A stretch of 64,000 nt of DNA from Niallia alba (GCF_012933555.1 NZ_JABBPK010000001.1:2272001-2336000), one strand, 5' to 3'. Positions 1 through 9,833 are shown, counted from the stretch's first letter. Program-made: numbers and translations. The notes: generated by a model not told the origin, from the sequence alone.

Positions 1-762
1 CTTTTTATTTCTGGATGTTCAACTAATGAACAAACAGAGACAGCGGATAACAATCAAGACACGAGTAAAGAGAAGGTGGAGTTGACCGTTTCTGCTGCTG
101 CTAGTTTGCAAGATGCGTTGTCGGATATTAAAACAGAGTTTGAAAAGGAAAATCCAACTATAAAACTTAATTATAATTTTGGGGCATCAGGTGCACTCCA
201 ACAACAAATTTCTCAAGGGGCTCCTGTAGATATCTTCTTCTCAGCAGCCGAGGATAAATTTCAGAATTTAGTGGATGAGGGACTTATTGAAGAGAGTAAT
301 GGGATTGATTTAGTCGGAAATGACTTAGTATTGGTAATACCGAAAGATTCAACTAAGGGGATCGAAAGTTTTGAAGATTTACCAAAAGCAACTAAAATAG
401 CACTTGGAACACCAGAATCCGTACCAGCAGGACAATATGGTAAGGACACATTAGAAAATTTAGGCCTCTGGAGTACACTAGAGGAAAAAGTTGTTTATGC
501 AAAGGATGTTCGCCAAGTTCTTACATATGTGGAGACGACTAATGTTGACGCCGGTATTGTTTATAAAACAGATGCTTTAACTTCTGAAAAAGTGCAAATT
601 ATTGCTACAGCAGAAGATGATTCACATGATCCGATTATCTATCCAGTTGGGATCATAAAAAATAGTTCCCATCTTGGAGAAGCCGAACTATTCTATAATT
701 ATCTACAAAGCGATAAAGCAATAAAGGTTTTAGAAGAGTACGGATTTAAGGATCTTAAGTAA
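1..762 (+). CDS. modA: Molybdate ABC transporter, substrate-binding lipoprotein (5' end outside window)
   Basis: Extracytoplasmic lipoprotein that captures molybdate (or tungstate) and delivers it to the ModB permease. The frame is open from base 1, and the first residues give a lipobox (I-S-G-C, Cys at residue 6 of the visible part), so the true start lies a few codons before the window. After a polar linker the mature domain opens with TVSAAASLQDAL, typical of the ModA family, and runs to the stop as one type II periplasmic-binding fold. The next gene is modB, 6 bp downstream, so they are one operon. Identification is firm; the ligand is inferred from the family. Confidence 0.9.
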   Translation, partial: LFISGCSTNEQTETADNNQDTSKEKVELTVSAAASLQDALSDIKTEFEKENPTIKLNYNFGASGALQQQISQGAPVDIFFSAAEDKFQNLVDEGLIEESNGIDLVGNDLVLVIPKDSTKGIESFEDLPKATKIALGTPESVPAGQYGKDTLENLGLWSTLEEKVVYAKDVRQVLTYVETTNVDAGIVYKTDALTSEKVQIIATAEDDSHDPIIYPVGIIKNSSHLGEAELFYNYLQSDKAIKVLEEYGFKDLK

Positions 763-768
763 TAAAAA

Positions 769-1425
769 ATGGCAAGTAACTTTTGGTCACCTGTTAAATT
801 ATCCATTGAGATTGCATCTATCTCCACTATATTAGTAATTGTTTTGGGGTTGTTTTTTGGTAAAGTTATGGCTAATAGAAAATTTAAAGGGAAGGTTCTC
901 GTTGATACAATATTTTTATTACCATTAGTGTTACCTCCCACAGTTGTCGGATTTTTGCTGCTTATGATTTTTGGTCGGAACAGTCCAGTTGGCCATTTAA
1001 TGGAATGGATTTTTAACCAACCTGTTTTATTCACTTGGTGGGCTGCACTGATCGCCTCAACAATTGTTGCTTTTCCACTTATGTATCAATCTGCTCGGAC
1101 CGGTTTTGAGGCTGTAGATAGTGATATTGAAAATGCTGCACGTGTAGATGGAGCAAATGCATTTAGAGTATTATGGTACATCACTTTGCCTCTTGCACTT
1201 AAATCGATTGTTTCAGGAGCAATGTTGAGTTTTGCCAGAGCATTAGGCGAATTTGGGGCAACTTTAATGTTTGCAGGAAATATTCCTGGCAAAACGCAAA
1301 CCATTCCAACAGCTATTTATGTTGCGATCGATTCAGGCAATATGGATATGGCTTGGTTATGGGTTGCAAGCATTATCGTAATTTCATTCTTTATGTTGGT
1401 ATGCGTATATTTTATTAGGTCTTGA
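769..1425 (+). CDS. modB: Molybdate ABC transporter permease
   Basis: Integral membrane permease of the molybdate importer, with about five hydrophobic segments. The cytoplasmic EAA-type loop that docks the ATPase is visible at residues 121-141 (ENAARVDGA, then ITLPL). At 218 residues it is close to the usual ModB length, although the C-terminus is slightly short. It starts 6 bp after modA without a good ribosome site, which suggests translational coupling. No modC ATPase follows, so the ATPase must lie upstream of the window, elsewhere, or be shared. Confidence 0.88.
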   Translation: MASNFWSPVKLSIEIASISTILVIVLGLFFGKVMANRKFKGKVLVDTIFLLPLVLPPTVVGFLLLMIFGRNSPVGHLMEWIFNQPVLFTWWAALIASTIVAFPLMYQSARTGFEAVDSDIENAARVDGANAFRVLWYITLPLALKSIVSGAMLSFARALGEFGATLMFAGNIPGKTQTIPTAIYVAIDSGNMDMAWLWVASIIVISFFMLVCVYFIRS

Positions 1426-1503
1426 AGGAATGAATAAGTAATTATTATAGTTACTGGAAGATAATTTTAAAAATTACATAGTGATCTCCTTTAAAATGTT
1501 TTC

Positions 1504-1536
1504 GGACCAATTCAAATGATGAATTGGTCCTTTTCG
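1504..1536 (+). terminator. Rho-independent terminator after modAB
   Basis: Two perfect 11-base arms (GGACCAATTCA / TGAATTGGTCC) flank a 5-base loop and are followed by TTTTCGTT. The position fits the end of the modAB transcript. Confidence 0.8.
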
Positions 1537-1573
1537 TTATGTTGTAAAAACAAATGGAAGAAAAATCCTTCTC

Positions 1574-1589
1574 AAAATGTACACATTTT
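1574..1589. promoter_or_regulatory. Inverted repeat upstream of cydA, possible operator
   Basis: The sequence AAAATGT-AC-ACATTTT is a perfect inverted repeat in the roughly 550-bp AT-rich leader between modB and cydA. cydABCD operons of Bacillus are redox-regulated (Rex, and other factors). This site does not match the Rex consensus, so the cognate protein is unknown. No open frame of note exists in the leader. Confidence 0.35.
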
Positions 1590-1876
1590 AATGATTGTCT
1601 TCTGTGTTAACATCATAATAATAGTGTTAATGTTTATTTAGTGTTTGTATAGTTAGTAAAGTACATAAGTGTAGATTAATTTGGGTATTCTAAAAGAGAA
1701 TCATGAATATAAATGGAGTTAGAATTTAATAAATTCCAGAAAGTTTATATAGATGATGATACAGCTTTATTATGCTCATTATTTCACTTACTAAAAGAGG
1801 AAAATTAATTGTTTAATCTATGAGCAACCTGAACTCATCTAGACTCCTATGGTATTAGCAAGACAGGTGAGATCGC

Positions 1877-1946
1877 TCGCTTCATGGAAAGCGAAATGTT
1901 TTCAGACTGCGGGTTAATACCCACAAACTTTATGAAAACATCCTAA
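1877..1946. repeat. Partial copy of a dispersed intergenic repeat
   Basis: The stretch with TTCATGGAAAGCGAAATG, CAGACTGCGGGT and CCCACAAACTTTATGAAAA resembles the repeat at 21785-21848 (TCCATGGAAAGCGAAGTG, CAGGCTGCAGGT, CACCGCAAACCGTCTTTC) and the partial copy at 43300-43340. It lies just before cydA. It is diverged and its function is unknown. Confidence 0.5.
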
Positions 1947-1970
1947 TAAAAACTAAAGAGGAGGGAAAAC

Positions 1971-3323
1971 ATGGATTTTGATACGGTTACGATTAGTAGA
2001 TTAATCACCGCAATGACCCTAATTTTTCACATAGTCTTTGCAACATTAGGGGTCGGAGTACCATTGTTTATTTCATTAGCTGAATTTATCGGCATTAGAA
2101 AAAAAGACAAACACTATGAATTATTAGCGAAAAGATGGTCTAGGGGGTTTGTTATTACTGTTGCAATTGGAGTAGTAACTGGGACAGCAATTGCCCTGCA
2201 GCTATCTTTAGTATGGCCAAACTTTATGCAACTGGCAGGTAATGTGATTGCCTTACCATTATTTATGGAAGTTTTTGCGTTTTTCTTTGAGGCTATTTTC
2301 TTAGGCATTTATTTATATACATGGGATCGTTTCAAAAGTAAATATACGCACTGGTTATTGACATTGCCAGTTGTGATTGGGGCGGGTATGTCAGCAGTCT
2401 TTATTACTACTGTAAACTCGTTTATGAATTCACCAAATGGTTTTAAGATGGTCGGTGGAGAATTTGTAGCGGTCAATCCGTTAGAAGCAATGTTAAATCC
2501 ATCATCACCAACGAGAATTTTTCATGTGTTAGGTGGTTCCTATTTAACAGTTGCTGCTATTTTAGCAACGATTGCTGCGATTGCGCTATTAAGAAACAAA
2601 GGGGCTCGTGAATATCATCAGAAAGCACTAAAGATGACGGTTATCGCTATGTTTATATTCTCAGTGATAACTGCATTAGCAGGTGATGTCTCGGCAAAAT
2701 ATTTAGCAAAACATCAGACAGAAAAGTTAGCTGCGGCAGAATGGCTTTTTGAATCAGAAGAGAATGCTGATCTCCTTCTTTTTGGATGGTTGAATGAAGA
2801 GAATGAAGTCGTTGGAGCGATTAGAGTACCTGGATTTTTAAGCTTTTTAGCACACGGTGACTTTACGAGTGAGGTAACTGGTTTGGAAGCCACACCAGAA
2901 GAGGAAAGACCACCATTAATCATCCACTATTTATTTGATTCTATGGTATCCATTGGTTTCTTCCTATTAGGTATTTCCTTTTTGTATATTGTGTTAAACA
3001 GGTTTAAACGCTGGAACGAACACAGTAGATTTATGCTTTGGCTAATCGCCATTAGTGGTCCCCTTGCAATGTTAGCTGTGGAACTTGGATGGGTTTTTGC
3101 AGAATTAGGAAGACAGCCTTGGATCGTAAGAGGTTACATGACTGTTGATGAGGCAGCAACTACCTCACCATATATTTTGCATATGTTTTTCTTATTTTTA
3201 GCACTGTATATTGTACTCGGGACATTATTTACGATAACTTTACGAAAATTATTTAAAGATAATCCAGCAGAACTTGAGTTGGAGAAACATTACCCTGAAT
3301 GGAAAGAGGGGGTTAAAAAATGA
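1971..3323 (+). CDS. cydA: Cytochrome bd ubiquinol oxidase subunit I
   Basis: Haem-bearing subunit of the cytochrome bd terminal oxidase, which oxidises quinol and reduces O2 to water in the cytoplasmic membrane. The N-terminal helix carries His20 in LIFHIVFATLG, matching the family's axial haem ligand, and the GRQPW motif of the quinol/haem region lies near residue 380. At 450 residues it has the short Q-loop form usual in Firmicutes. The start has an AGAGGAGG ribosome site. The stop overlaps the cydB start (ATGA), so the two are coupled, and cydCD-type exporter genes follow. Confidence 0.96.
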   Translation: MDFDTVTISRLITAMTLIFHIVFATLGVGVPLFISLAEFIGIRKKDKHYELLAKRWSRGFVITVAIGVVTGTAIALQLSLVWPNFMQLAGNVIALPLFMEVFAFFFEAIFLGIYLYTWDRFKSKYTHWLLTLPVVIGAGMSAVFITTVNSFMNSPNGFKMVGGEFVAVNPLEAMLNPSSPTRIFHVLGGSYLTVAAILATIAAIALLRNKGAREYHQKALKMTVIAMFIFSVITALAGDVSAKYLAKHQTEKLAAAEWLFESEENADLLLFGWLNEENEVVGAIRVPGFLSFLAHGDFTSEVTGLEATPEEERPPLIIHYLFDSMVSIGFFLLGISFLYIVLNRFKRWNEHSRFMLWLIAISGPLAMLAVELGWVFAELGRQPWIVRGYMTVDEAATTSPYILHMFFLFLALYIVLGTLFTITLRKLFKDNPAELELEKHYPEWKEGVKK

Positions 3324-4333
3324 GTTATGAAGTAATCGGAATTACGGTGTTATGGTTGTTTTTATACGGATATCTAATTGTCGCATCTATTGATTTTGGT
3401 GCAGGATTTTTTGCTTACTATGCAAAGATTACAAAGCAAGACCATATCATTAATCAAATTATTTCGCGCTATTTATCGCCTGTTTGGGAAGTAACGAATG
3501 TATTTTTAGTCTTCTTTTTTGTGGGAATCGTCGGTTTTTTTCCGTCTTCAGCCTATTATTATGGATCAGCATTACTTGTACCTGCAAGTTTTGCCATTAT
3601 CTTGTTAGCAATTCGAGGGTCCTTTTACGCTTTTGAAAATTATGGTTCAAAACAAAGTAATATCTATATGTTTCTATATGGAGCCACAGGGCTATTCATT
3701 CCTGCATCGTTATCGGTCGCCTTAACGATTTCAGAAGGGGGCTTTATTTCTGAACAAAATGGTCATGTTTCTTTAAAGTTTTTTGAGTTATTTACTAGTC
3801 CATTAGCATGGAGTATTGTTGCGTTAGCTATTGTTTCTGTTTTATTTATTAGTGCAAGTTTCATTACCTATTATGCATCAAGAGCAAAAGATATTGCAGC
3901 ACTACAGTTGGTACGAAAATGGGCATTATTCTGGGCAACGCCAACCATTATTATGGCGTTAACAACTATGATTGCTTTAAGTGAGAGAAATCGGGTTAAC
4001 TACGAAAATATGTTGGATTTATGGTGGATATTTGGTCTATCGATGGGGTTTTTCTTAATTGGTATTAGTCTATTATATATTGGCAGAAATTATGGTACGG
4101 CCTTTATTGCAATTATGCTGCAATTCTTTTTTGCCTTTTTCGGATACGGAATGGCTAAGTACCCCTATTTGCTCTATCCATACATCAATATAGAAGATAG
4201 TGTTACAAATCCATCCATGGCGCTGGCGCTTATAATTGCTTTTATTGGGGGACTTTTATTATTAGTTCCTTCCCTAATCTTATTGATGCGCTTATTTTTA
4301 TTTGATGCAGATTATGCCAAAGGAAAAAAATGA
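3320..4333 (+). CDS. cydB: Cytochrome bd ubiquinol oxidase subunit II
   Basis: Second structural subunit of the bd oxidase: a polytopic membrane protein of 337 residues with about eight to nine hydrophobic helices. The N-terminal DFGAGFF segment and the SPVWEVTNVFLVFF segment are typical of CydB. Its ATG overlaps the cydA stop by 4 bases, and a ribosome site (AGAGGGGG) lies inside the end of cydA. It is the second gene of cydABCD. Confidence 0.96.
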   Translation: MSYEVIGITVLWLFLYGYLIVASIDFGAGFFAYYAKITKQDHIINQIISRYLSPVWEVTNVFLVFFFVGIVGFFPSSAYYYGSALLVPASFAIILLAIRGSFYAFENYGSKQSNIYMFLYGATGLFIPASLSVALTISEGGFISEQNGHVSLKFFELFTSPLAWSIVALAIVSVLFISASFITYYASRAKDIAALQLVRKWALFWATPTIIMALTTMIALSERNRVNYENMLDLWWIFGLSMGFFLIGISLLYIGRNYGTAFIAIMLQFFFAFFGYGMAKYPYLLYPYINIEDSVTNPSMALALIIAFIGGLLLLVPSLILLMRLFLFDADYAKGKK

Positions 4334-4372
4334 TGAATACGCTAAATTCTAAATTAGAGGGCGGAATCGTTC

Positions 4373-6103
4373 ATGCAAAATTTAAAGAAAACGGTTTGGA
4401 TGCATAAGAAAAAGATTTATTATTTACTTGGATTAACCTTGATACTGGGTATCGCAATTGTTGCACAGGCTTATGTGATGACAAGCATTGTCGATGGTGT
4501 GTTTCTAAAAAACCAGACGTTTTCAGCAGTTATCCCGTGGCTGCTAATGTTACTTGCGATTTTATTTGTAAGGTCCAGTACGGATTATGTAAGTAAGCGG
4601 ATTGGTGTTACGATTGCGAGCGATGTAAAGTCTGATACACGTAAGACTTTATTAAAAAAATATGTTGCTAATTCTGTCCAATTAGCTGAAAAAGGTCAGA
4701 CGGGGAAAAAAGTAAGTATGCTGCTTGATGGTGTAGATGAAATGGACAGTTTTTATAGTCAGTTTATCCCACAGGTTATGCAGAGTACATTTGTGCCAAT
4801 TTTAATGCTTATCGTTATCCTTACACAGCATGTGAATTCAGGCATTATTTTAATGGTCTCTGCTCCATTTATTCCAATTTATATGATAGTGATTGGTATT
4901 AAAACACAAAAAAAATCAGAGGAGAAGTTGGAGAAACTAGCTTCTTTTTCTGGTAAGTTTTTAGAAACCTTACAAGGGCTTGTAACATTAAAGCTATTTG
5001 CACAAACAAATCGGCAAAAAGAAGCATTAGAAAAAAGTAGTTTAAGCTTTCGCGATACTACGCTAGAAATATTGAAAATAGCCTTTACACAATCTTTTGC
5101 ACTTGAACTTATATCAATGTTAAGTATTGGAATTGTAGCTTTAGAACTTGCTATTCAATTAATTATATATGAAAGTATTTCTTTTTTTACTGCATTTCTG
5201 ATTTTAATATTGGTTCCGGAATTTTATACTTCATTAAAAGAACTTGGAGTAACGTTTCATAATGGTAGAAGCAGCATGGGAGCAGCGAAAAAAGTATTGG
5301 AAGTGTTTGATGAAGAAGATGAACCTACTTTATGGGGAAAACAAACTTTTCCAGAGTGGAAAGAGCCACCAACTATTCAGCTTGATCAAGTGAATTTTAC
5401 TTATTCAAATACAAATTTTCGATTGCAAACTGTGACAGCGACTTTCTTACCTAAGCAACAAATTGCTATTGTAGGCGCTAGTGGTGCAGGAAAGACAACC
5501 TTACTTCATTTAATAGCAGGTATGATTACTCCTGACAAGGGCTCGGTTTACATTAATCAAGAAGATCTCATCAAATATACAGAATCTGCTTGGTTGGGAC
5601 AAATTTCTTATATATCACAAAACCCTTATATTTTTTCTGGAACGATAGGTGAAAATATTGCGATGGGTACTACAGAAGAGGTTGGCTTAGAAGCAATTAA
5701 GGGAGCAGCGAAATTAGCGGGACTTGCATCACTGATTGAAACATTAGAACAAGGCTTTGATACTAGAATTGGCGAAGCAGGAAGAGGACTTTCCAGTGGA
5801 GAGAAGCAAAGAGTATCTATTGCACGTGCTTTTCTAAAAAAACCACATATTGTATTGTTGGATGAACCAACGCGTGGACTTGATTTAGCTACTGAAAAAA
5901 TCTTACAGCAATCGATTCAGAAATTAAATGAAACAGCAACGGTGATTACTGTAGCACATCGTTTACATACGATAAAAAATGCTGATCAAATTCTTTTTTT
6001 AGAAAATGGACAGCTACAAGCTGTTGGAACACACGAGTCATTATTAGAAAATTCACCGGCATATAAGGAGTTAGTAATGATCCAAAAAGGGAGGGGAAAA
6101 TAG
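4373..6103 (+). CDS. cydD: ABC exporter half required for cytochrome bd assembly, first subunit (CydD type; called CydC in B. subtilis)
   Basis: Type I ABC half-exporter: a six-helix membrane domain (about residues 15-300) is followed by an ATPase domain with Walker A GASGAGKTT near residue 367, signature LSSGE near 472 and Walker B IVLLDEP near 493. With the next gene it forms the heterodimer that exports thiols (glutathione/cysteine in E. coli) and is needed to mature cytochrome bd. It follows cydB by 39 bp and overlaps its partner by 1 base. Naming differs between E. coli (cydD first) and B. subtilis (cydC first). Confidence 0.9.
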   Translation: MQNLKKTVWMHKKKIYYLLGLTLILGIAIVAQAYVMTSIVDGVFLKNQTFSAVIPWLLMLLAILFVRSSTDYVSKRIGVTIASDVKSDTRKTLLKKYVANSVQLAEKGQTGKKVSMLLDGVDEMDSFYSQFIPQVMQSTFVPILMLIVILTQHVNSGIILMVSAPFIPIYMIVIGIKTQKKSEEKLEKLASFSGKFLETLQGLVTLKLFAQTNRQKEALEKSSLSFRDTTLEILKIAFTQSFALELISMLSIGIVALELAIQLIIYESISFFTAFLILILVPEFYTSLKELGVTFHNGRSSMGAAKKVLEVFDEEDEPTLWGKQTFPEWKEPPTIQLDQVNFTYSNTNFRLQTVTATFLPKQQIAIVGASGAGKTTLLHLIAGMITPDKGSVYINQEDLIKYTESAWLGQISYISQNPYIFSGTIGENIAMGTTEEVGLEAIKGAAKLAGLASLIETLEQGFDTRIGEAGRGLSSGEKQRVSIARAFLKKPHIVLLDEPTRGLDLATEKILQQSIQKLNETATVITVAHRLHTIKNADQILFLENGQLQAVGTHESLLENSPAYKELVMIQKGRGK

Positions 6104-7821
6104 TGAGTGCACTGCAGAAAATAATAAAATTGATGTTAATGGAGAAAAAAGATATTAACATTGCTGTCATATGCGGTTTTATTGCTGGTATTAGCAGTGT
6201 CGGTTTATTTGCTGCGAGCGGTTATCTAATATCTAAGTCTGCATTAATTCCTCCCTTTTATACATTAATTATATTGACTTCAACAGTTAAGTTACTTGGT
6301 CTTGTTAAAGCAGGAGCAAAGTATGGAGAGCGACTTTATTCCCATCGCGCAACATTTACAATTCTAAGTAATTTACGAATAGCTTTCTATGAAAAATTAA
6401 CGCCACTTGTTCCCCAAATTTTTCATAAGTATAGAAGTGGGGATTTATTGGCTCGTGTTGTTGGAGACGTAGAAAGCCTGCAAAATTTCTTCTTAAGGGT
6501 GTTTTATCCTCCGTTAGTTCTTTTGCTTGTTTTTGTCAGTACCATCTTTTTTGTTTGCTTTTATTCACTCGCAATTGCTGTGATTCTCTTACTTGGATTT
6601 TTTTTAACCACTATTATCATTCCGGCCTTATTTTCCTTAAAGCAAGTTAAGATTAAGGGGAAAGTTAGGCAGGAGCGTGGTAATCTATCAACACATATTA
6701 CAGAGGTAATGTATGGATTTCGTGAATTAAAGCTGTTTCATCAATTACCAAGTAAACAACAACAGCTTCTAAGTCATTCTGAATCGTATATTAACCAACA
6801 AAAAGTAGAAAATTTAAATAAAGTATCTAGTCAATCGTTTAATGGTTTTATGACTTTTGTAACAAGTTGGCTTGTCATAGGAGTTGGAGCCTATTTCGTT
6901 GCAAATGGGATGCTTGAGGGGATATTCTTGGCGATGCTTGTCATGATTTCTTTAACTGTCTTTGAGTCTGCTGCACCGATGGCTGTTTTTCCTATTTATA
7001 TGCAAGAAAGCAGAGATGCATCAACACGGTTATATGAAGTAGTTGAAGACTCGAGTTTCGTTAAAGATAGTAGGGAGATTCCTATAAATAAATTACCTAG
7101 CCTTGCACCGTCATTACAGTTTACAGATGTTCAATTCACTTATATGGGGGATTGGCGTAAAACGATTCCAAAATTATCATTCGTGATACCAGCCGGGTCA
7201 AAGACAGCGATTGTCGGTGCTAGTGGCTCCGGAAAATCCACCTTGCTTCAGCTAATCTTAAAGTTACAATATGTAGATGATGGAAAGATTTATTGGGGAG
7301 ATTTTGACACGTCGACTGTATCTAGTGAGGCAATCTGGGAACAAACGCGAGTTGTTTTACAGGAAAATTATTATTTTTACGGCACTATTCGTGAAAATCT
7401 TCAATTAGCTGAATCACAACTTAGTGACACGCAAATGGAAGCAGCATTAGCAAAAGTGAAGCTAGAACATTTTTCACTAGATCATCGCGTGTTAGAAAAA
7501 GGAGAAAATCTTTCAGGCGGTGAAAAACAACGTTTGGCTATTGCAAGAGCATTTTTGAAAAAAGGGCATCTATGGTTATTAGATGAGCCAACCTCATCGC
7601 TCGATGCACAGACAGAACAAAGTGTTTATCAGGAAATCTTTAAATACGCTGAACAGGATACATTTATTTTAGTTAGTCATCGCTTAAATGGTTTAGAGCA
7701 TATGGATCAAATTATTGTAATGGACCATGGAGAAATTGTTGAGTGTGGTTCTTATAACGATTTAATGAATAAACAAGAATATTTTTATAAAATGAAGGTT
7801 TTAGAAGAAAGTTTGCTTTAA
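6103..7821 (+). CDS. cydC: ABC exporter half required for cytochrome bd assembly, second subunit (CydC type; called CydD in B. subtilis)
   Basis: Partner of the preceding half-exporter, 572 residues, starting with a GTG that shares one base with the upstream stop (TAGTG). It has an N-terminal membrane domain and a C-terminal ATPase domain with GASGSGKST near residue 370, LSGGE near 469 and LLDEPTSSLD. It is the last gene of cydABCD; a terminator follows at 7966. Gene order and overlaps support one transcript for oxidase and exporter. Confidence 0.9.
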   Translation: MSALQKIIKLMLMEKKDINIAVICGFIAGISSVGLFAASGYLISKSALIPPFYTLIILTSTVKLLGLVKAGAKYGERLYSHRATFTILSNLRIAFYEKLTPLVPQIFHKYRSGDLLARVVGDVESLQNFFLRVFYPPLVLLLVFVSTIFFVCFYSLAIAVILLLGFFLTTIIIPALFSLKQVKIKGKVRQERGNLSTHITEVMYGFRELKLFHQLPSKQQQLLSHSESYINQQKVENLNKVSSQSFNGFMTFVTSWLVIGVGAYFVANGMLEGIFLAMLVMISLTVFESAAPMAVFPIYMQESRDASTRLYEVVEDSSFVKDSREIPINKLPSLAPSLQFTDVQFTYMGDWRKTIPKLSFVIPAGSKTAIVGASGSGKSTLLQLILKLQYVDDGKIYWGDFDTSTVSSEAIWEQTRVVLQENYYFYGTIRENLQLAESQLSDTQMEAALAKVKLEHFSLDHRVLEKGENLSGGEKQRLAIARAFLKKGHLWLLDEPTSSLDAQTEQSVYQEIFKYAEQDTFILVSHRLNGLEHMDQIIVMDHGEIVECGSYNDLMNKQEYFYKMKVLEESLL

Positions 7822-7965
7822 GAACGAATTCAAAAAATCCTTAGTTGCTTCCTATTCTGGTTAAATTAACAAGCAGCTTTCATTAGGAATAAAATACAAT
7901 CAGCTATCCGGTATGTCGATATTAAAGAAAATATTCTCTCTTTTAATAGACGCTGTATGCTTTAC

Positions 7966-7998
7966 AAACCCTAGCCATTTGCCTAGGGTTTTATTTTA
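7966..7998 (+). terminator. Terminator of cydABCD
   Basis: Arms AAACCCTAG and CTAGGGTTT enclose an 8-base loop, and the 3' arm runs into TTTATTTT. It stands 145 bp after the last cyd gene. Confidence 0.75.
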
Positions 7999-8037
7999 AA
8001 CACATGATTTGATTCGTCTCGATTTTCTTTCTCAATA

Positions 8038-8075
8038 TTGCACCGAGTCCAATAATAATATAGTATTGGATTCGG
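8038..8075 (+). promoter_or_regulatory. Promoter with overlapping inverted-repeat operator of the ArsR/reductase unit
   Basis: TTGCAC (8038) and TAGTAT (8061) form a sigma-A-like pair with 17-bp spacing. Overlying it is a 12-base inverted repeat, CCGAGTCCAATA (8043) and TATTGGATTCGG (8064), with one mismatch. ArsR-family repressors commonly bind such a site over the promoter, so autoregulation is likely. The pairing of this operator with the downstream regulator is inference. Confidence 0.55.
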
Positions 8076-8128
8076 TAATACGGTTCGTCAACTTAAACCA
8101 TTAAACCGAATTTGGAGGTATTAAATGA

Positions 8129-8464
8129 ATGAATAAGCAGGATCAACTAGCTATTATCAAAGAAGATTTTGTTAATTGTCAGCAAGTACTATTGGCGATT
8201 GGGGATGAAACACGGCAATCTATCTTGTTAGTTTTAATGGGAACGGATTGTCAAACAGGCTTACGTGTCGGTGAAATTACGGAGCAAACACATCTTTCTC
8301 GTCCTGCTGTGTCACATCATCTTAAAATTTTGCGAGATGCTGGTATTATTTTAATGCGTAAAGAAGGAACAAAAAACTTTTATTATATTAATGTACGGAC
8401 GAAATTAAGTTTATTAAAAACGCTTGTGTTGGATATTGAAAAGTTAATGAAGGACTTTTATTGA
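8129..8464 (+). CDS. ArsR-family winged-helix transcriptional regulator
   Basis: A 111-residue DNA-binding protein with the ArsR winged helix: the region around residues 20-95 contains GDETRQSILLVL and the recognition helix LSRPAVSHHLKIL. No metal-binding CxC box is visible, so it may sense a redox or small-molecule signal. The start is the second of two close ATGs after GGAGGT; the first (8125) hits a stop after three codons. The NAD(P)H-dependent reductase 40 bp downstream is the probable target, along with its own promoter. Confidence 0.85.
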   Translation: MNKQDQLAIIKEDFVNCQQVLLAIGDETRQSILLVLMGTDCQTGLRVGEITEQTHLSRPAVSHHLKILRDAGIILMRKEGTKNFYYINVRTKLSLLKTLVLDIEKLMKDFY

Positions 8465-8504
8465 AATTATAAATAGAAATATACATTATTTGGAGGTATA
8501 GATT

Positions 8505-9503
8505 ATGAAAGCAATGGTTATAGATCGGTATGGGAAAGTCCCAATGCAATTGACAGAAATGCCCACACCTGAAATGGGTGAATATGAGGTACTCGCAGAA
8601 ATTCATGCTGCTAGTTTTAATCCTATTGATTTTAAAATACGGGATGGGAAAGTGAAATTGTTAGTTAAGTATAAAATGCCGCTTATCCTAGGTAATGACT
8701 TTTCTGGTATTGTAGCAAAGGTTGGCTCAAAAGTGACGCGTTTTAAAGTTGGTGACGCAATATATGGACGTCCACGTAAGAGTAAGATCGGTACTTTCGC
8801 AGAATATATTGCTATTCATGAAAATGATATAGCTTTAAAACCTAAAAATTTGAGTTTTGAAGAAGCTGCATCAATTCCTCTGGTTGGCTTAACATCTTAT
8901 CAAGCGTTACACGACATCATGCAATTAAAAAAAGGACAAAAGATTTTGATTCAAGCTGGAGCTGGTGGAGTTGGAACCTTTGCCATTCAACTGGCAAAAT
9001 TAATGGGTGCCACTGTTGCAACAACTGCTAGTGAAGCTGGTACGAATTTAGTAAAATCTCTTGGTGCAGATGAAATTATTAATTATAAAACAGAAAAATT
9101 TGAAGAGATACTGAGAGATTATGATGCCGTATTTGATACACTTGGGGGCAAGATACTCGAAAAATCATTCGATATTATTAAAGACGGAGGAAAAATTGTT
9201 TCCGTTTCCGGAGTGCCGAATGCTCGTTTTGGTAAAGAATATGGTTCAGGATTTATTAAAACATTATTGTTTTCAGCAGCAAGTCATAAACTTACGGCAC
9301 TTGAAAAAAAACATAATGTTTCATATACGTTTTTGTTTATGAAGCCAAGTGGAGAACAATTACAAATCATTGCAGACTTTATAGAGACTGGTAAAATCAA
9401 ACCTGTAATTGATAGAGTATTCTCTTTTAAAGATGCTCAAAAGGCGATGGAATATGCGGAGTCTGGCAGGGCAAAAGGGAAAATTATTTTAAAAGTCAGA
9501 TAG
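8505..9503 (+). CDS. Zinc-free medium-chain dehydrogenase/quinone-oxidoreductase-type NADP-dependent reductase
   Basis: A 332-residue member of the MDR superfamily: a GroES-like N-terminal domain (about 1-115) and a Rossmann domain with AGAGGVG near residue 150. The catalytic zinc ligands of alcohol dehydrogenases are absent, which places it with the quinone oxidoreductase/enoyl reductase branch. The substrate cannot be told. It follows the ArsR gene in the same direction with a GGAGGT site and ends before a terminator, so the pair looks like an inducible stress or detoxification unit. Confidence 0.85.
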   Translation: MKAMVIDRYGKVPMQLTEMPTPEMGEYEVLAEIHAASFNPIDFKIRDGKVKLLVKYKMPLILGNDFSGIVAKVGSKVTRFKVGDAIYGRPRKSKIGTFAEYIAIHENDIALKPKNLSFEEAASIPLVGLTSYQALHDIMQLKKGQKILIQAGAGGVGTFAIQLAKLMGATVATTASEAGTNLVKSLGADEIINYKTEKFEEILRDYDAVFDTLGGKILEKSFDIIKDGGKIVSVSGVPNARFGKEYGSGFIKTLLFSAASHKLTALEKKHNVSYTFLFMKPSGEQLQIIADFIETGKIKPVIDRVFSFKDAQKAMEYAESGRAKGKIILKVR

Positions 9504-9591
9504 TTATCAAACGAAGCGAAAAAAGTTTTAGCTTACCTATTTCTCATGATTTTCTATGACTTATCCCAATTTAAATAGATAATAAATTTTC

Positions 9592-9622
9592 ACCAGAGTT
9601 TCTCCTGTTACTCTGGTTTTTT
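9592..9622 (+). terminator. Terminator after the reductase gene
   Basis: Arms ACCAGAGT and ACTCTGGT enclose a 10-base loop, followed by TTTTTTG. Confidence 0.8.
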
Positions 9623-9833
9623 GTTAAATCTCAACAATCATCTTGTGATAGCTTCATTTAAACTATTTTTCTGGAAGGCTTTCGTTGATCTAATACATAA
9701 GGACTAGTATTCTTTCTTAATTTAGGAATAACATTTATTTTTTGGGGAATTTACGGGGGTTTCGTTGAATAAAACTATAAAATAAGAACTTTTCAATAAA
9801 GACTTTTTCATACTATATTTTAGGGGTGACAAA

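Noticed and set aside
7966-7998. Left end of an IS200-like element, because CCTAGGGTT also occurs at 52701
   Set aside because: The resemblance is limited to the short stem; there is no transposase nearby and the position fits a terminator.
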